DNA of 28,754 nt from a virus: positions 1 to 28,754 of IMG/VR virus record IMGVR_UViG_3300045971_000506, one strand, 5' to 3'. The notes under the pieces were generated by a model. The model had not been told where the DNA came from and ran no database searches. It saw only the letters and a program-made list of their open reading frames with translations. Position numbers and translations under genes: made by a program. Positions 14,428-21,391 of this stretch are shown piece by piece (the first letter of the stretch is position 1; each line of letters starts with the position of its first letter).

Positions 14428-14654
14428 GCAGCGAACTCACCGAGTGCGTGACAGAGACACTGTCAGACGCCCAGGGCGCACACCTGCGCATTCGCGCCCT
14501 GCTGGAGCTGCTGCGTGGCTGCCCGCCGGACTACCCGCTGTCGGCGGGGTTGTTCATCGGGCTGATTGAGTCGGTGCGCGAGCGCATGGACAATGTCGTG
14601 GATGGGCTGCAAGTCGTGCATAAAAATGCACCGGAGACCGCCTGGTTGAATTAG
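14424..14654 (+). CDS. Small helical protein, paralogue of the protein at 1885
   Basis: 76 residues overlapping the antirepressor stop as ATGA, so part of the arc-ant transcript. It reads ALLELLRGCPPDYPLSAGLFIGLIESVRERMDNVVDGLQVV, a helix-rich core lining up with residues ~70-115 of the 125-residue protein at 1885-2262. It lacks that protein's acidic N-terminal half. Followed at once by a strong terminator. No known family recognised. Location suggests an accessory to the antirepressor switch. Confidence 0.65.
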   Translation: MSSELTECVTETLSDAQGAHLRIRALLELLRGCPPDYPLSAGLFIGLIESVRERMDNVVDGLQVVHKNAPETAWLN

Positions 14655-14672
14655 CAAAGTGCAGCCATAAAC

Positions 14673-14709
14673 TGCAAAAGGCGTCGCGTAAAAACCGGCG
14701 CCTTTTGCA
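14673..14709 (+). terminator. Strong terminator of the antirepressor operon
   Basis: An 11-bp perfect stem TGCAAAAGGCG (14673-14683) with CGCCTTTTGCA (14699-14709) and a 15-nt loop; the descending arm carries the T tract. It ends the arc-ant transcript 19 bp after the last gene, so the capsid block must have its own promoter or rely on antitermination. Confidence 0.7.
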
Positions 14710-14720
14710 TTTCTACGCTG

Positions 14721-14743
14721 CCAAAATCCCCCCTTTTTTTGTC
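14721..14743 (+). repeat. C6T7 element, copy 2, upstream of the capsid fusion gene
   Basis: CCAA(AA)T-C6-T7-GTC differs from the copy at 3081-3103 at two positions only. Located between the antirepressor terminator and the capsid gene start, 51 bp before ATG 14795. Confidence 0.7.
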
Positions 14744-14794
14744 CCACTGAAACTTTGAAACTGTGCCCCATCGGTTAGACCGATGAGAGGCACT

Positions 14795-17392
14795 ATGAAG
14801 CGTTCGATCATTGCAAATGCAGTCGCGTTGGCGGCACGGCACATCCTTCTGGAAGAGGGCAGCACACCGGGATTGGTGCGCTTCCTGAGCCAGTCGGTAA
14901 CGTTGGCCGACGGCGTGACGCAAACGTGGGTGACGTTGACCAGGATTGGCAACTTCACAGACCCACGCTATGGTGATTTTTCGATCACGCTGGACATGCT
15001 TGGCCAGATGGTTGGCAACTTTAATCAGCGCGTTTTGGGGCAGGACGTGTTTATTGATGTGAGCCACCGGCCCAGCGATGGTGCTGCAGGCAAAGTGTGC
15101 AAGCTGTCGGTCGAGTCCGGCCGGCTGCGCGCCCTGGTGGAGTGGACGCCTTTCGGCGTGGACGCCATCAAGCAGCGCGGGTTTACTTACCTGAGCGCCG
15201 AATACCACGAGGCCTGGAAAGACAACGAAAAGCAACAGCCGCACGGCTGCGTTTTGCTTGGCGCTGGCCTGACCGTTCGCCCCGTCATAAAGCACCTGGA
15301 GCCGGTGCAGCTCTCCGAACACGACCAAGACGGTGCTGCGCGCATCGCCATTTCCCCATCCCTTCTCAAAGAACTCACGGAGCATTCCATGAACAAGTAT
15401 TTGCAAACCCTGTTGGCCCGCCTGATCAAACTTGGTTTCACTGAAACCACAGCCAAACCCCTGACCGATGCCGCACTTGTGCAGCTCACAGCGGCAGGCG
15501 AAGAGGAGGGCAAGTGCCTGGCCGTGGTGGAGGCGTTCTATGTTTCCGGCGAAATGGCCATGACACAGATCCGAAGTCTGAGCGCGGACCCCACCCGTGT
15601 GACCCTCCAGTTGGCAACGCCCCAGGCCATCGATGTGGCCGGTGCAGTCAACAAGGCGCTGGCAGACCGTGACACTGCGGCCGCACTGGCCACCACCACC
15701 CTGATTGCCAAGGTCAAGCTGCTGGCTGACACGATTGCCGATGGCGACAAGACACTGACGCCCGAAGGCGTGAAGAAGTTTGCCGATGACTACGCGCCCA
15801 TGGTGACGTCGACCACCACTGACGACCAGGTCAAACACCTGGCCAGCCTGGCGGTCAAGCAGGCGCAGGAACTGGGCGCTGCCAAGAAGCTGGCAGGCCT
15901 GGGCTACAACCCGGCTAGCGGCAACATCCACATCACCGTGGACAGCTCCAACACCATCAAGGCCCTGCAGGCGCAGGCCGACACCCGACTGGGCCTGCGT
16001 GATGCGGACCCGCGCCGCTTCGCCAAGACCGGCGGCATGCTGCTCTCCGAGAACAAGGCTTTTGCCGAAAAGGCGCTTGCTCAGTTCGACAGCCTGCGCG
16101 GTGCTGACATGGACGCCGAGCACAAGACGCTGGCCGCGGGCTTGGGAAGCATTAGCGACACCAAGGTGCCGGTGGTGTTTGAGCGCACGGTGCTGCGTGA
16201 AATGCTCTACAACCTGGTGTCCATCAACTTCATGGACGTGGGTACCTACGCGTTTGCCAACACGGTGGAAATCCCGTACAGCTACCGCGACACCGCAGCC
16301 GCCTCCGCCAATGCCCTGCGTGTATATGAGCGCCAGGCCATCCAAAATGCCGGCATCATCCAGACCAGCGACCTGGCCTACCCGATCCCGCAAAAGCTGG
16401 GCTTCGATATCTCCAACGAGATGCGATACCTGCTGGATGTGGCGCCCCACGACTTTGACGCCATTGCAGAGAACACCCGCAATGTAATCCGCATCGTGAG
16501 CGAAGACACCGAGGCGCTGAACATGAATGAGCTGGTGCGCGCCGCTGACGAGCACCTGGCCACGGCAGTGGCTTCTGAAAACTTGGGCGCCTCCGTCAAC
16601 GGCACCAACAAGACTTTTGCCCTGGCCCAGTTCCCGGTGGTGCGCCCCCGCAAGCTCTTTGATCTGAAGGGCACGCAGATTGGCAGCACGTTGAACCCAA
16701 TAGTGGTGACGCTCAACAGCGTGGTCCGCAATGAGTACGACGGCACCGGCACCCAGTCCGCCGGTACTTACTACACACTGGACTACAACCTGGGTGAACT
16801 GCGCTTTGTGAGCGAGCTGGGCGCCAGTGTCACCCCCACCAATGCCTGGCCGCTGACCGTGGCCTACTTCTACACCCAGAACGTCAGCAAGTTCGACACC
16901 GACCTGGGTGCGCTGACGGTCAAGGACAAGTACGACTTGCTGCTAACGGCCATCGGCAACCGCAAAGTAGTGATTGGCAACGACCGCTTTTACAACCCCA
17001 GCATGGTGCTGATGAGCTCTGCGGTGGACAACACCCTGACGCAAGCCGGCACCTTCCCGGCCAGCGGCCAGCGCCTGGGCACCAGCCTGAACGCTGACGG
17101 CAGCGTGGGTGTGACCAAGGGCATCCAAACCTTCAACAGCACCGCGTCCGGTCTGTACATGGGGGACGCCCGCATCCTGGTGGGCGAGCGCTACAACTCG
17201 CGTTACCGGATGCTCAAGCCCTTTGCCATGAACCCGCTGGAGCAAAAGAAGGACAGCAACGGCAAGTTTGTCGGCGCACTGACCGGCTACGGCGAGCAAT
17301 ACATTGCCTGCCACACGCCGATCAACCGCAAGAACGCGATGACCTCCATCGTGCTGTACAGCTCTGCTGGGCGCGTCACCCGTACGACCTGA
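14795..17392 (+). CDS. Prohead protease / scaffold / major capsid protein fusion
   Basis: 865 residues. ATG 14795 is chosen because GAGAGG lies 4 nt before it; ATG 14783 is an alternative. Residues ~45-175 are a Mu gpI-like (peptidase U35 type) prohead protease: FIDVSHRP with His91, and TYLSAEYH with Ser134 as likely catalytic residues. Residues ~200-385 are Ala/Lys/Glu-rich and helical, as expected of a scaffold. From ~390 to the end is an HK97-fold major capsid protein (IKALQAQADTRLGL, VFERTVLREMLYNL, VEIPYSYRD). It contains an inserted domain (about residues 595-700, LDYNLGELRFVSELG) that may decorate the shell. Single-chain protease-capsid fusions are a known class. The chain must be cut near 385-400 to release the capsid subunit. 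Confidence 0.83.
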   Translation: MKRSIIANAVALAARHILLEEGSTPGLVRFLSQSVTLADGVTQTWVTLTRIGNFTDPRYGDFSITLDMLGQMVGNFNQRVLGQDVFIDVSHRPSDGAAGKVCKLSVESGRLRALVEWTPFGVDAIKQRGFTYLSAEYHEAWKDNEKQQPHGCVLLGAGLTVRPVIKHLEPVQLSEHDQDGAARIAISPSLLKELTEHSMNKYLQTLLARLIKLGFTETTAKPLTDAALVQLTAAGEEEGKCLAVVEAFYVSGEMAMTQIRSLSADPTRVTLQLATPQAIDVAGAVNKALADRDTAAALATTTLIAKVKLLADTIADGDKTLTPEGVKKFADDYAPMVTSTTTDDQVKHLASLAVKQAQELGAAKKLAGLGYNPASGNIHITVDSSNTIKALQAQADTRLGLRDADPRRFAKTGGMLLSENKAFAEKALAQFDSLRGADMDAEHKTLAAGLGSISDTKVPVVFERTVLREMLYNLVSINFMDVGTYAFANTVEIPYSYRDTAAASANALRVYERQAIQNAGIIQTSDLAYPIPQKLGFDISNEMRYLLDVAPHDFDAIAENTRNVIRIVSEDTEALNMNELVRAADEHLATAVASENLGASVNGTNKTFALAQFPVVRPRKLFDLKGTQIGSTLNPIVVTLNSVVRNEYDGTGTQSAGTYYTLDYNLGELRFVSELGASVTPTNAWPLTVAYFYTQNVSKFDTDLGALTVKDKYDLLLTAIGNRKVVIGNDRFYNPSMVLMSSAVDNTLTQAGTFPASGQRLGTSLNADGSVGVTKGIQTFNSTASGLYMGDARILVGERYNSRYRMLKPFAMNPLEQKKDSNGKFVGALTGYGEQYIACHTPINRKNAMTSIVLYSSAGRVTRTT
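15389..17392 (+). CDS. Likely internal start: scaffold plus capsid without protease
   Basis: In-frame ATG 15389 (MNKYLQTLLARL) is preceded by GGAG (15379-15382) with a 6-nt spacer. This is a better ribosome site than that of the full-length gene, and it falls exactly at the boundary between the protease and the helical scaffold region. It would make a 667-residue product lacking the protease. Lambda (C/Nu3) and Mu (I/Z) use the same device to make excess scaffold. This explains how most capsid subunits could be made without a protease attached. Inferred from sequence only. Confidence 0.6.
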   Translation: MNKYLQTLLARLIKLGFTETTAKPLTDAALVQLTAAGEEEGKCLAVVEAFYVSGEMAMTQIRSLSADPTRVTLQLATPQAIDVAGAVNKALADRDTAAALATTTLIAKVKLLADTIADGDKTLTPEGVKKFADDYAPMVTSTTTDDQVKHLASLAVKQAQELGAAKKLAGLGYNPASGNIHITVDSSNTIKALQAQADTRLGLRDADPRRFAKTGGMLLSENKAFAEKALAQFDSLRGADMDAEHKTLAAGLGSISDTKVPVVFERTVLREMLYNLVSINFMDVGTYAFANTVEIPYSYRDTAAASANALRVYERQAIQNAGIIQTSDLAYPIPQKLGFDISNEMRYLLDVAPHDFDAIAENTRNVIRIVSEDTEALNMNELVRAADEHLATAVASENLGASVNGTNKTFALAQFPVVRPRKLFDLKGTQIGSTLNPIVVTLNSVVRNEYDGTGTQSAGTYYTLDYNLGELRFVSELGASVTPTNAWPLTVAYFYTQNVSKFDTDLGALTVKDKYDLLLTAIGNRKVVIGNDRFYNPSMVLMSSAVDNTLTQAGTFPASGQRLGTSLNADGSVGVTKGIQTFNSTASGLYMGDARILVGERYNSRYRMLKPFAMNPLEQKKDSNGKFVGALTGYGEQYIACHTPINRKNAMTSIVLYSSAGRVTRTT

Positions 17393-17402
17393 TAACCCAG
17401 AA

Positions 17403-17454
17403 GGGCCGCTATTGGCCCGCCACGCGTAGTCCCCCGCGGCATTGTGCCGCGGGG
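17403..17454 (+). other. Two hairpins between capsid and next head gene
   Basis: GGGCC-6-GGCCC (17403-17418) is followed by a very stable 9-bp stem CCCCGCGGC (17432-17440) / GCCGCGGGG (17446-17454) with a 5-nt loop. No T run follows. They may limit read-through or protect the 3' end of the abundant capsid message. Confidence 0.5.
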
Positions 17455-17483
17455 TGTTGGACAAGGTTAATCAGGAGTTCGAG

Positions 17484-17867
17484 ATGGCAAAGAAGTATGT
17501 GGAAAACACGGGCGACTCCCCTTTGTGGGTGAGTGGCAGCCTGATCGCGCCCGGTGAAGGACGCGAGGTGGACGTGCCTGATGAGGCAGTGGCAACCGCT
17601 AAGACTGGTGAACCGGATCTGATCGCCCCGCTGCGCGAGCTGCTGGCCGGTACCGTGGCCGCCGTGGCGGCTTCGCTGGAAGGCCTGAGCACCGAGACGC
17701 TCAACCAGCTGCAGGAGCTGGAGAACGCATCCGCCAAACCCCGCAAGGGCGTGCTCGAAGCGCTGGCCAATGCACGCATCAGCCTGGCAGACGCCAAGCT
17801 CAAGGGTGAAGACTTAGGCGCCGACGGCGCAGGCGATCCTGCGTCCACAGCGCCTGAAGCGCAATAG
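17484..17867 (+). CDS. Head-associated hypothetical protein
   Basis: 127 residues from ATG 17484, with GGAG 6 nt upstream. The N-terminal ~45 residues (KYVENTGDSPLWVSGSLIAPGEGREVDVP) look like a small beta-barrel similar to those found after capsid genes. A long Ala/Leu/Glu helix (LLAGTVAAVAASLEGLSTETLNQLQELENA) and a disordered acidic tail follow. Its position right after the capsid gene suggests a decoration or head-completion role. No specific family recognised. Confidence 0.65.
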   Translation: MAKKYVENTGDSPLWVSGSLIAPGEGREVDVPDEAVATAKTGEPDLIAPLRELLAGTVAAVAASLEGLSTETLNQLQELENASAKPRKGVLEALANARISLADAKLKGEDLGADGAGDPASTAPEAQ

Positions 17868-17875
17868 GCATCAGC

Positions 17876-18505
17876 ATGGCCGGCACGATGTCACTGGATG
17901 ATCTGGCGGAGGACCTCAAGCGGTCCCTGCATGACAGCGCCAGTGTGTTTGCGGCCGACGATTTTGCCGACCTGAAACGCTTTCTGACACTGGCCCTGGC
18001 GGACATGGCATGGAAGCGCCCGGTCACCCGGCTGGGCCAGGTTACTTTGACTGAGGGCGAAACCCGGTTTTCCCTGGCGGCCTACCCGGATGTGTCGAAC
18101 TACAAGACGCACCTGTGGGACAAGGCCAGCGGCTACCCGCAGCCGTGGGAGCCTGGCTATCCTGGCGCGCTGCCTCGCGTATGCCTGCAGCGTGATGGTG
18201 CTTTGGCGCACCTGGTGTTCGATCCGGCACCCAGTGCCGCCCACATTGCACTGCGTGGCTCCACCTTCAAGTTTTACTATTTCGGCAAGCACGTGATCGG
18301 CACGGATGCAGTCGACACCACGGTGACACCGCAGGACCGTGGGATGCTGCTATTGCGCGCCCAGGCTGAGGCCATGCTGGAGCTGACCATCCGCAACGCC
18401 GGCAAGCCCGTGCAGCTGCGTGACGGCCTGAGCGGTACACCGCGTAACAGTACGCCAAAGGCACTGTATGACACGCTGCTGGGTGCATTTCTGGAGGCAC
18501 GCTGA
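17876..18505 (+). CDS. Head-tail connector / adaptor-like protein
   Basis: 209 residues. It starts with a helical block (LDDLAEDLKRSLHDSASVF...DFADLKRFLTLALADMAW) and ends with a second one (RGMLLLRAQAEAMLELTIRNAG). Between them lies a beta-rich insertion (FSLAAYPDVSNYKTHLWD...VCLQRDGALAHLVFDPAP). The helical ends flanking a beta part, and the position between capsid and HK97 gp10-like genes, fit a connector that attaches to the portal. ATG 17876 is used; ATG 17888 is an alternative with no better ribosome site. The stop overlaps the next ATG by one base. Confidence 0.6.
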   Translation: MAGTMSLDDLAEDLKRSLHDSASVFAADDFADLKRFLTLALADMAWKRPVTRLGQVTLTEGETRFSLAAYPDVSNYKTHLWDKASGYPQPWEPGYPGALPRVCLQRDGALAHLVFDPAPSAAHIALRGSTFKFYYFGKHVIGTDAVDTTVTPQDRGMLLLRAQAEAMLELTIRNAGKPVQLRDGLSGTPRNSTPKALYDTLLGAFLEAR

Positions 18506-19059
18506 TGGCTACCGTCTCCGGCGTCCACCAGATTGTCTTTGCCCTCAAGCAGCATGGCGATGACATGGAGCGTGGCATCAGTGCGGAGCTCGATGTGCTG
18601 GCCCAGATGGCCGCACGTCGCATGCGTGAGCTGGCACCCAAGTTTAGAAGCGTGCTGACCAACTCGATCCACGTGGAATCCCCCGACGCCATGACGCGCC
18701 ACATTGCACCAGGTGCTGTCTACTCTGAGGCGGTGGAGATGGGCGTGAAGGCAGGAGGCAAGGGCCTGCCGCGCTATTTGGACCCAGCTAGTGCGTCCAT
18801 CTTGGCATGGTTGGAGAAGAGTTCATTCAAGGGCAGTCCGCGAGTGCGCAAGAACACCATGGGCGCCGTGCTGCGCAACCTGGAGCTGCGCGACCGCTAT
18901 GAAGGTCTGGCCTGGCATGTGCGCCATAACGGCGTCAAGGCCCATCCTTTCGTTGCCCCCACTGCCAAGGAAATGGAACCAGTCGTTTTGCACCGCCTCG
19001 ATCTGGCTGTGCGCCGCATCCTGGCCGCCCGGCCTGAAGCTGCAGGAGCTCCGGCATGA
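18505..19059 (+). CDS. HK97 gp10-like head-tail joining / tail completion protein
   Basis: 184 residues with the family pattern: early helix AELDVLAQMAARRMRELAPKF with Thr/Asn-Ser-Ile-HV, then the small-residue loop GAVYSEAVEMG, a Trp-containing helix (ILAWLEKSS), and the signature HPFVAPTAKEMEP. Such proteins sit at the neck between head and tail. ATGA overlap with the next gene indicates coupled translation. Confidence 0.72.
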   Translation: MATVSGVHQIVFALKQHGDDMERGISAELDVLAQMAARRMRELAPKFRSVLTNSIHVESPDAMTRHIAPGAVYSEAVEMGVKAGGKGLPRYLDPASASILAWLEKSSFKGSPRVRKNTMGAVLRNLELRDRYEGLAWHVRHNGVKAHPFVAPTAKEMEPVVLHRLDLAVRRILAARPEAAGAPA

Positions 19060-19478
19060 CGGTTGCCAACCACAACGAGGTGATCGACGCCATTGTGGCC
19101 AGCCTGAGCGCAGCGCAGCCCCGGCGCTATGTCGAGAGCAGCCTGATCGATCCTGCGAACGCGACGTCCGAGCAATTGCTGGCCGGCGTGGTCAGCGTGG
19201 TCAGCGAAGGCGGCGGCAACTTTGCCAACTACCGCGGCCGCGAGGGCGATCTAGGCTCTATGGACGTGCGCCTGGTGGGCTTTGTCCAGGTCGAAGAAGA
19301 CACCAAGCCGGTGGCCGTGCAGCGTGCGGAGTTGGCCCTGCTGGGGGACCTGCTGCTGTGGGTGAGCGCCGCCGCCGTGCCAGGCTTGGATGTGATGTAC
19401 CCAGGAGACTGGGCGCAGAGCAAGCAGCTTGAACACCCGTTTGGCTGGGTGACGTTGGCGCTCAAGGTCAACACCTGA
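19056..19478 (+). CDS. Tail terminator-like protein
   Basis: 140 residues: helix NHNEVIDAIVASLS, long beta-rich middle (GNFANYRGREGDLGSMDVRLVGFVQV) and a long helix with acidic residues (VQRAELALLGDLLLWVS), ending in a LEHPFGWVTLALKV strand. The order (gp10-like, this gene, small gene, tail tube) is that of lambda gpU-type tail terminators, which cap the tail tube and join it to the head. Assignment by order and fold pattern, not by motif identity. Confidence 0.6.
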   Translation: MTVANHNEVIDAIVASLSAAQPRRYVESSLIDPANATSEQLLAGVVSVVSEGGGNFANYRGREGDLGSMDVRLVGFVQVEEDTKPVAVQRAELALLGDLLLWVSAAAVPGLDVMYPGDWAQSKQLEHPFGWVTLALKVNT

Positions 19479-19499
19479 TTTTCAAAGCAAAGGATTTGT

Positions 19500-19691
19500 A
19501 TGGCAACCAAAAGCACCGTGACCGTGATCCCCGCAAGCGAAGTCGCTGGCCCCCTGCCGCTGGCGGAGCCCGAAGGCGGCTGGCCAGTTGACGAATTCAC
19601 TGGCATCGGTGGCAGCTATGTGCGCGATCCCTTTACAGGTGTGCGCTCCCGCAATGTGCCTGTGGATGCAGACACCCAACCCAACATTTAG
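19500..19691 (+). CDS. Small conserved tail-region protein
   Basis: 63 residues, ATG 19500 with AGGA 7 nt upstream. Acidic and Pro/Gly-rich: VTVIPASEVAGPLPLAEPEGGWPVDEFTGIGGSYVRDPFTGVRSRNVP. I recall the GGWPxDEFTG...YVRDPFTG-type block from small proteins next to phage tail tube genes, but no function is known to me. It lies 12 bp before the tail tube gene and is likely co-expressed with it. Confidence 0.6.
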   Translation: MATKSTVTVIPASEVAGPLPLAEPEGGWPVDEFTGIGGSYVRDPFTGVRSRNVPVDADTQPNI

Positions 19692-19703
19692 GAGTACTGC
19701 GAC

Positions 19704-20639
19704 ATGCCTATGTCAATGAAGAATATGGTGCTGCTGGCCAAGCAGGAAGTAACCACCGGAGTGGATCCGGTGCCCACACCTGCAGCCAACGCAATACTGG
19801 TGCGCGGTTTCACGCCGCAGCTGATCAACGCCGAGTTTGTCGAGCGCAGCAACATTCGCGGCTACAAGGGAAACTTTGGAAAATTGGCAGTCGGTGTGCA
19901 CCGCATGTTTGAGTTTGAGGTAGAGCTTGCCGGCTCCGGCACGGCCGGCACGGCCCCCAAGTGGGCGCCGCTGCTGATGGCATCCGGATTCAGCGAAACT
20001 GTGACCGCACTCACCAGCGCCGTATATGCACCGGTGAGCTCCGGCGAGCCAACGGTGACTATGTATGGCTACCTGGACGGTGTGCTGTTTAAGCTGACGG
20101 CAGCTAAGGGGACTGTGAGCTTTGAGGCCAATTCCAAGGCCATACCGGTGATGAAGTTCAAGTTTCTGGGGGAGTACTCGACGCCCACCGATACGCTATT
20201 CCCCACGGGCATAGTGTTCTCCGGCTTTCAGAAGCCGCTTACTGTGGGCAAGGTCAACACGCCGACTTTCACCATGCACGGCCTGGCAGGTGTCTGCCAG
20301 AACTTGGGCTTTGACATTGCCAATGCGCTGATCTACCGGGACCTGATCAACGCCAGCGGCGCGCGCAGCCCGGACCGCAGCCCGACCGGTTCCGCAACCA
20401 TCGAGCTGCCCACGGTGGCTGCCGCAAACTTTGCCGAAATTACCCGCCTGGGCACCGAAGGCGCGCTGCAGCTGGTGCATGGCACGACGGCTGGAAACAT
20501 CATTCAAATCGACTGCCCGAAAACGCAGATCGTCAGCCCGCCAACGATCAGCAATGACAACGAAATTGCCATGCTGGGTCTGCAGTTCAGCGTCAACCCC
20601 AATACCGGCAACGACGAATTCGTGTTGACGGTCAAGTAA
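19704..20639 (+). CDS. Major tail tube protein
   Basis: 311 residues, beta-rich and Thr/Gly/Val-heavy, with GGAG 9 nt before ATG 19704. Family-like features are the opening LLAKQEVTTGVDPVPTPAANAILV, FVERSNIRGYKGNFGK, and strands alternating with GSGTAGTAPKWAPLLMASGF. The C-terminal half (TVAAANFAEITRLGTEGALQL...NEIAMLGLQFSVNPNTGNDEFVLT) looks like a second domain of the same type. A protein of this size directly before the G/GT chaperones and tape measure is the tail tube subunit of siphoviruses. Confidence 0.8.
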   Translation: MPMSMKNMVLLAKQEVTTGVDPVPTPAANAILVRGFTPQLINAEFVERSNIRGYKGNFGKLAVGVHRMFEFEVELAGSGTAGTAPKWAPLLMASGFSETVTALTSAVYAPVSSGEPTVTMYGYLDGVLFKLTAAKGTVSFEANSKAIPVMKFKFLGEYSTPTDTLFPTGIVFSGFQKPLTVGKVNTPTFTMHGLAGVCQNLGFDIANALIYRDLINASGARSPDRSPTGSATIELPTVAAANFAEITRLGTEGALQLVHGTTAGNIIQIDCPKTQIVSPPTISNDNEIAMLGLQFSVNPNTGNDEFVLTVK

Positions 20640-20657
20640 TACAACGGAGATACCCAA

Positions 20658-20987
20658 ATGGCTTTCAAGCGTTCCCTCTCAGATACCTTCTCGGCACCAG
20701 TCGAAGTCAATACGCCCAACGCAAAGGGCGGCTTTGACAAAAGCACCTTTACCGCAGTTTTCAAGCGCCCCACCACGGATGAACAGAAGCGGCTTCGCCA
20801 GTTGACCAATGAGGATTTGCTGCGCGAGTGCCTGGTCGGGTGGGATATGACGGATGACGAAACCAAGGCCAGTGTGCCCTTCAGTTCCGCTGAACTGGAT
20901 GCGGTATTGCTAATTTCCCCCACGCCTTTGGCGACAGCATTGGCATTTTGGGAATCCTTGAACGGAGCCCGCTCAAAAAACTCGTAG
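20658..20987 (+). CDS. Tail assembly chaperone (gpG-like)
   Basis: 109 residues, CGGAG 9 nt upstream. Helical acidic C-terminal half (TDEQKRLRQLTNEDLLRECLVGWDM...SSAELDAVLLISPTPLATALAFWESL) resembling lambda gpG-type tail chaperones that coat the tape measure protein before tube assembly. Ribosomes slipping at 20975-20981 would extend it into the next frame (gpGT). Terminates at TAG 20985-20987, six bases after the slip site. Confidence 0.75.
   Translation: MAFKRSLSDTFSAPVEVNTPNAKGGFDKSTFTAVFKRPTTDEQKRLRQLTNEDLLRECLVGWDMTDDETKASVPFSSAELDAVLLISPTPLATALAFWESLNGARSKNS
20975..20981 (+). other. Programmed -1 frameshift site, A AAA AAC
   Basis: The zero frame reads TCA AAA AAC TCG TAG; the heptamer A AAA AAC is the classic X XXY YYZ slip sequence. 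Moving back one base gives CTC GTA GGG and enters the open frame ending at 21373. Position and arrangement match the conserved tail chaperone frameshift of siphoviruses. Downstream bases are GC-rich; no specific stimulatory hairpin or pseudoknot was identified by eye. Confidence 0.8.
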
Positions 20988-21373
20988 GGGCCGCGCGCCA
21001 CTGGATGGGTGCCGACGCGCCGACCAAACAGCAGATCCAGCTGGATGCCAATGTGCTACGTGGCCTGGAAGTGTTTGGTGTGTCGGCCCAGTGCATTGAC
21101 GCGCTACGGGCCCGGGAGAAGCAAGAGGCAAATGACTTTGAGGTTTATGGGGATTGTTGGGAGAGCGTGATGTTCTTCCTAATGGTGCAGACGCAATGGA
21201 TTTATTGCGCCGCTGGTTGGGGGGCTCGACGGGCTGGGCTGAATTTTTCGGGCATTGAATCAGCGCTGCGGATATCGGGCACCGCGCGAAGCAAGTGGTC
21301 GGCACTGTTTATTGATCTGAAGGAAATAGAGACAGCGGTGCTGTTGGCGGATCAGGAGAAGGCGGATCGGTAA
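20981..21373 (+). CDS. Frameshift extension of the tail chaperone (gpT-like part of GT)
   Basis: An open frame of 130 codons used after the -1 slip, giving a GT product of about 238 residues (20658-20981 joined to 20981-21373). The extension is helical with Trp-rich segments (ESVMFFLMVQTQWIYCAAGWGARRAGLNF) and ends AVLLADQEKADR. An ATG at 20948 could start it independently, but no ribosome site is visible there, so frameshifting is favoured. In lambda the T part binds the tail tube subunit while G binds the tape measure. Confidence 0.7.
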   Translation, partial: LVGAARHWMGADAPTKQQIQLDANVLRGLEVFGVSAQCIDALRAREKQEANDFEVYGDCWESVMFFLMVQTQWIYCAAGWGARRAGLNFSGIESALRISGTARSKWSALFIDLKEIETAVLLADQEKADR

Positions 21374-21391
21374 CTAAATCGGGGAATTTCT

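Noticed and set aside
14651-16555. 634-codon leftward open frame opposite the capsid fusion gene
   Set aside because: It is His/Gln/Val/Gly-rich, as expected from the complement of a GC-rich coding frame. It has no ribosome site and lies across a clearly identified gene.
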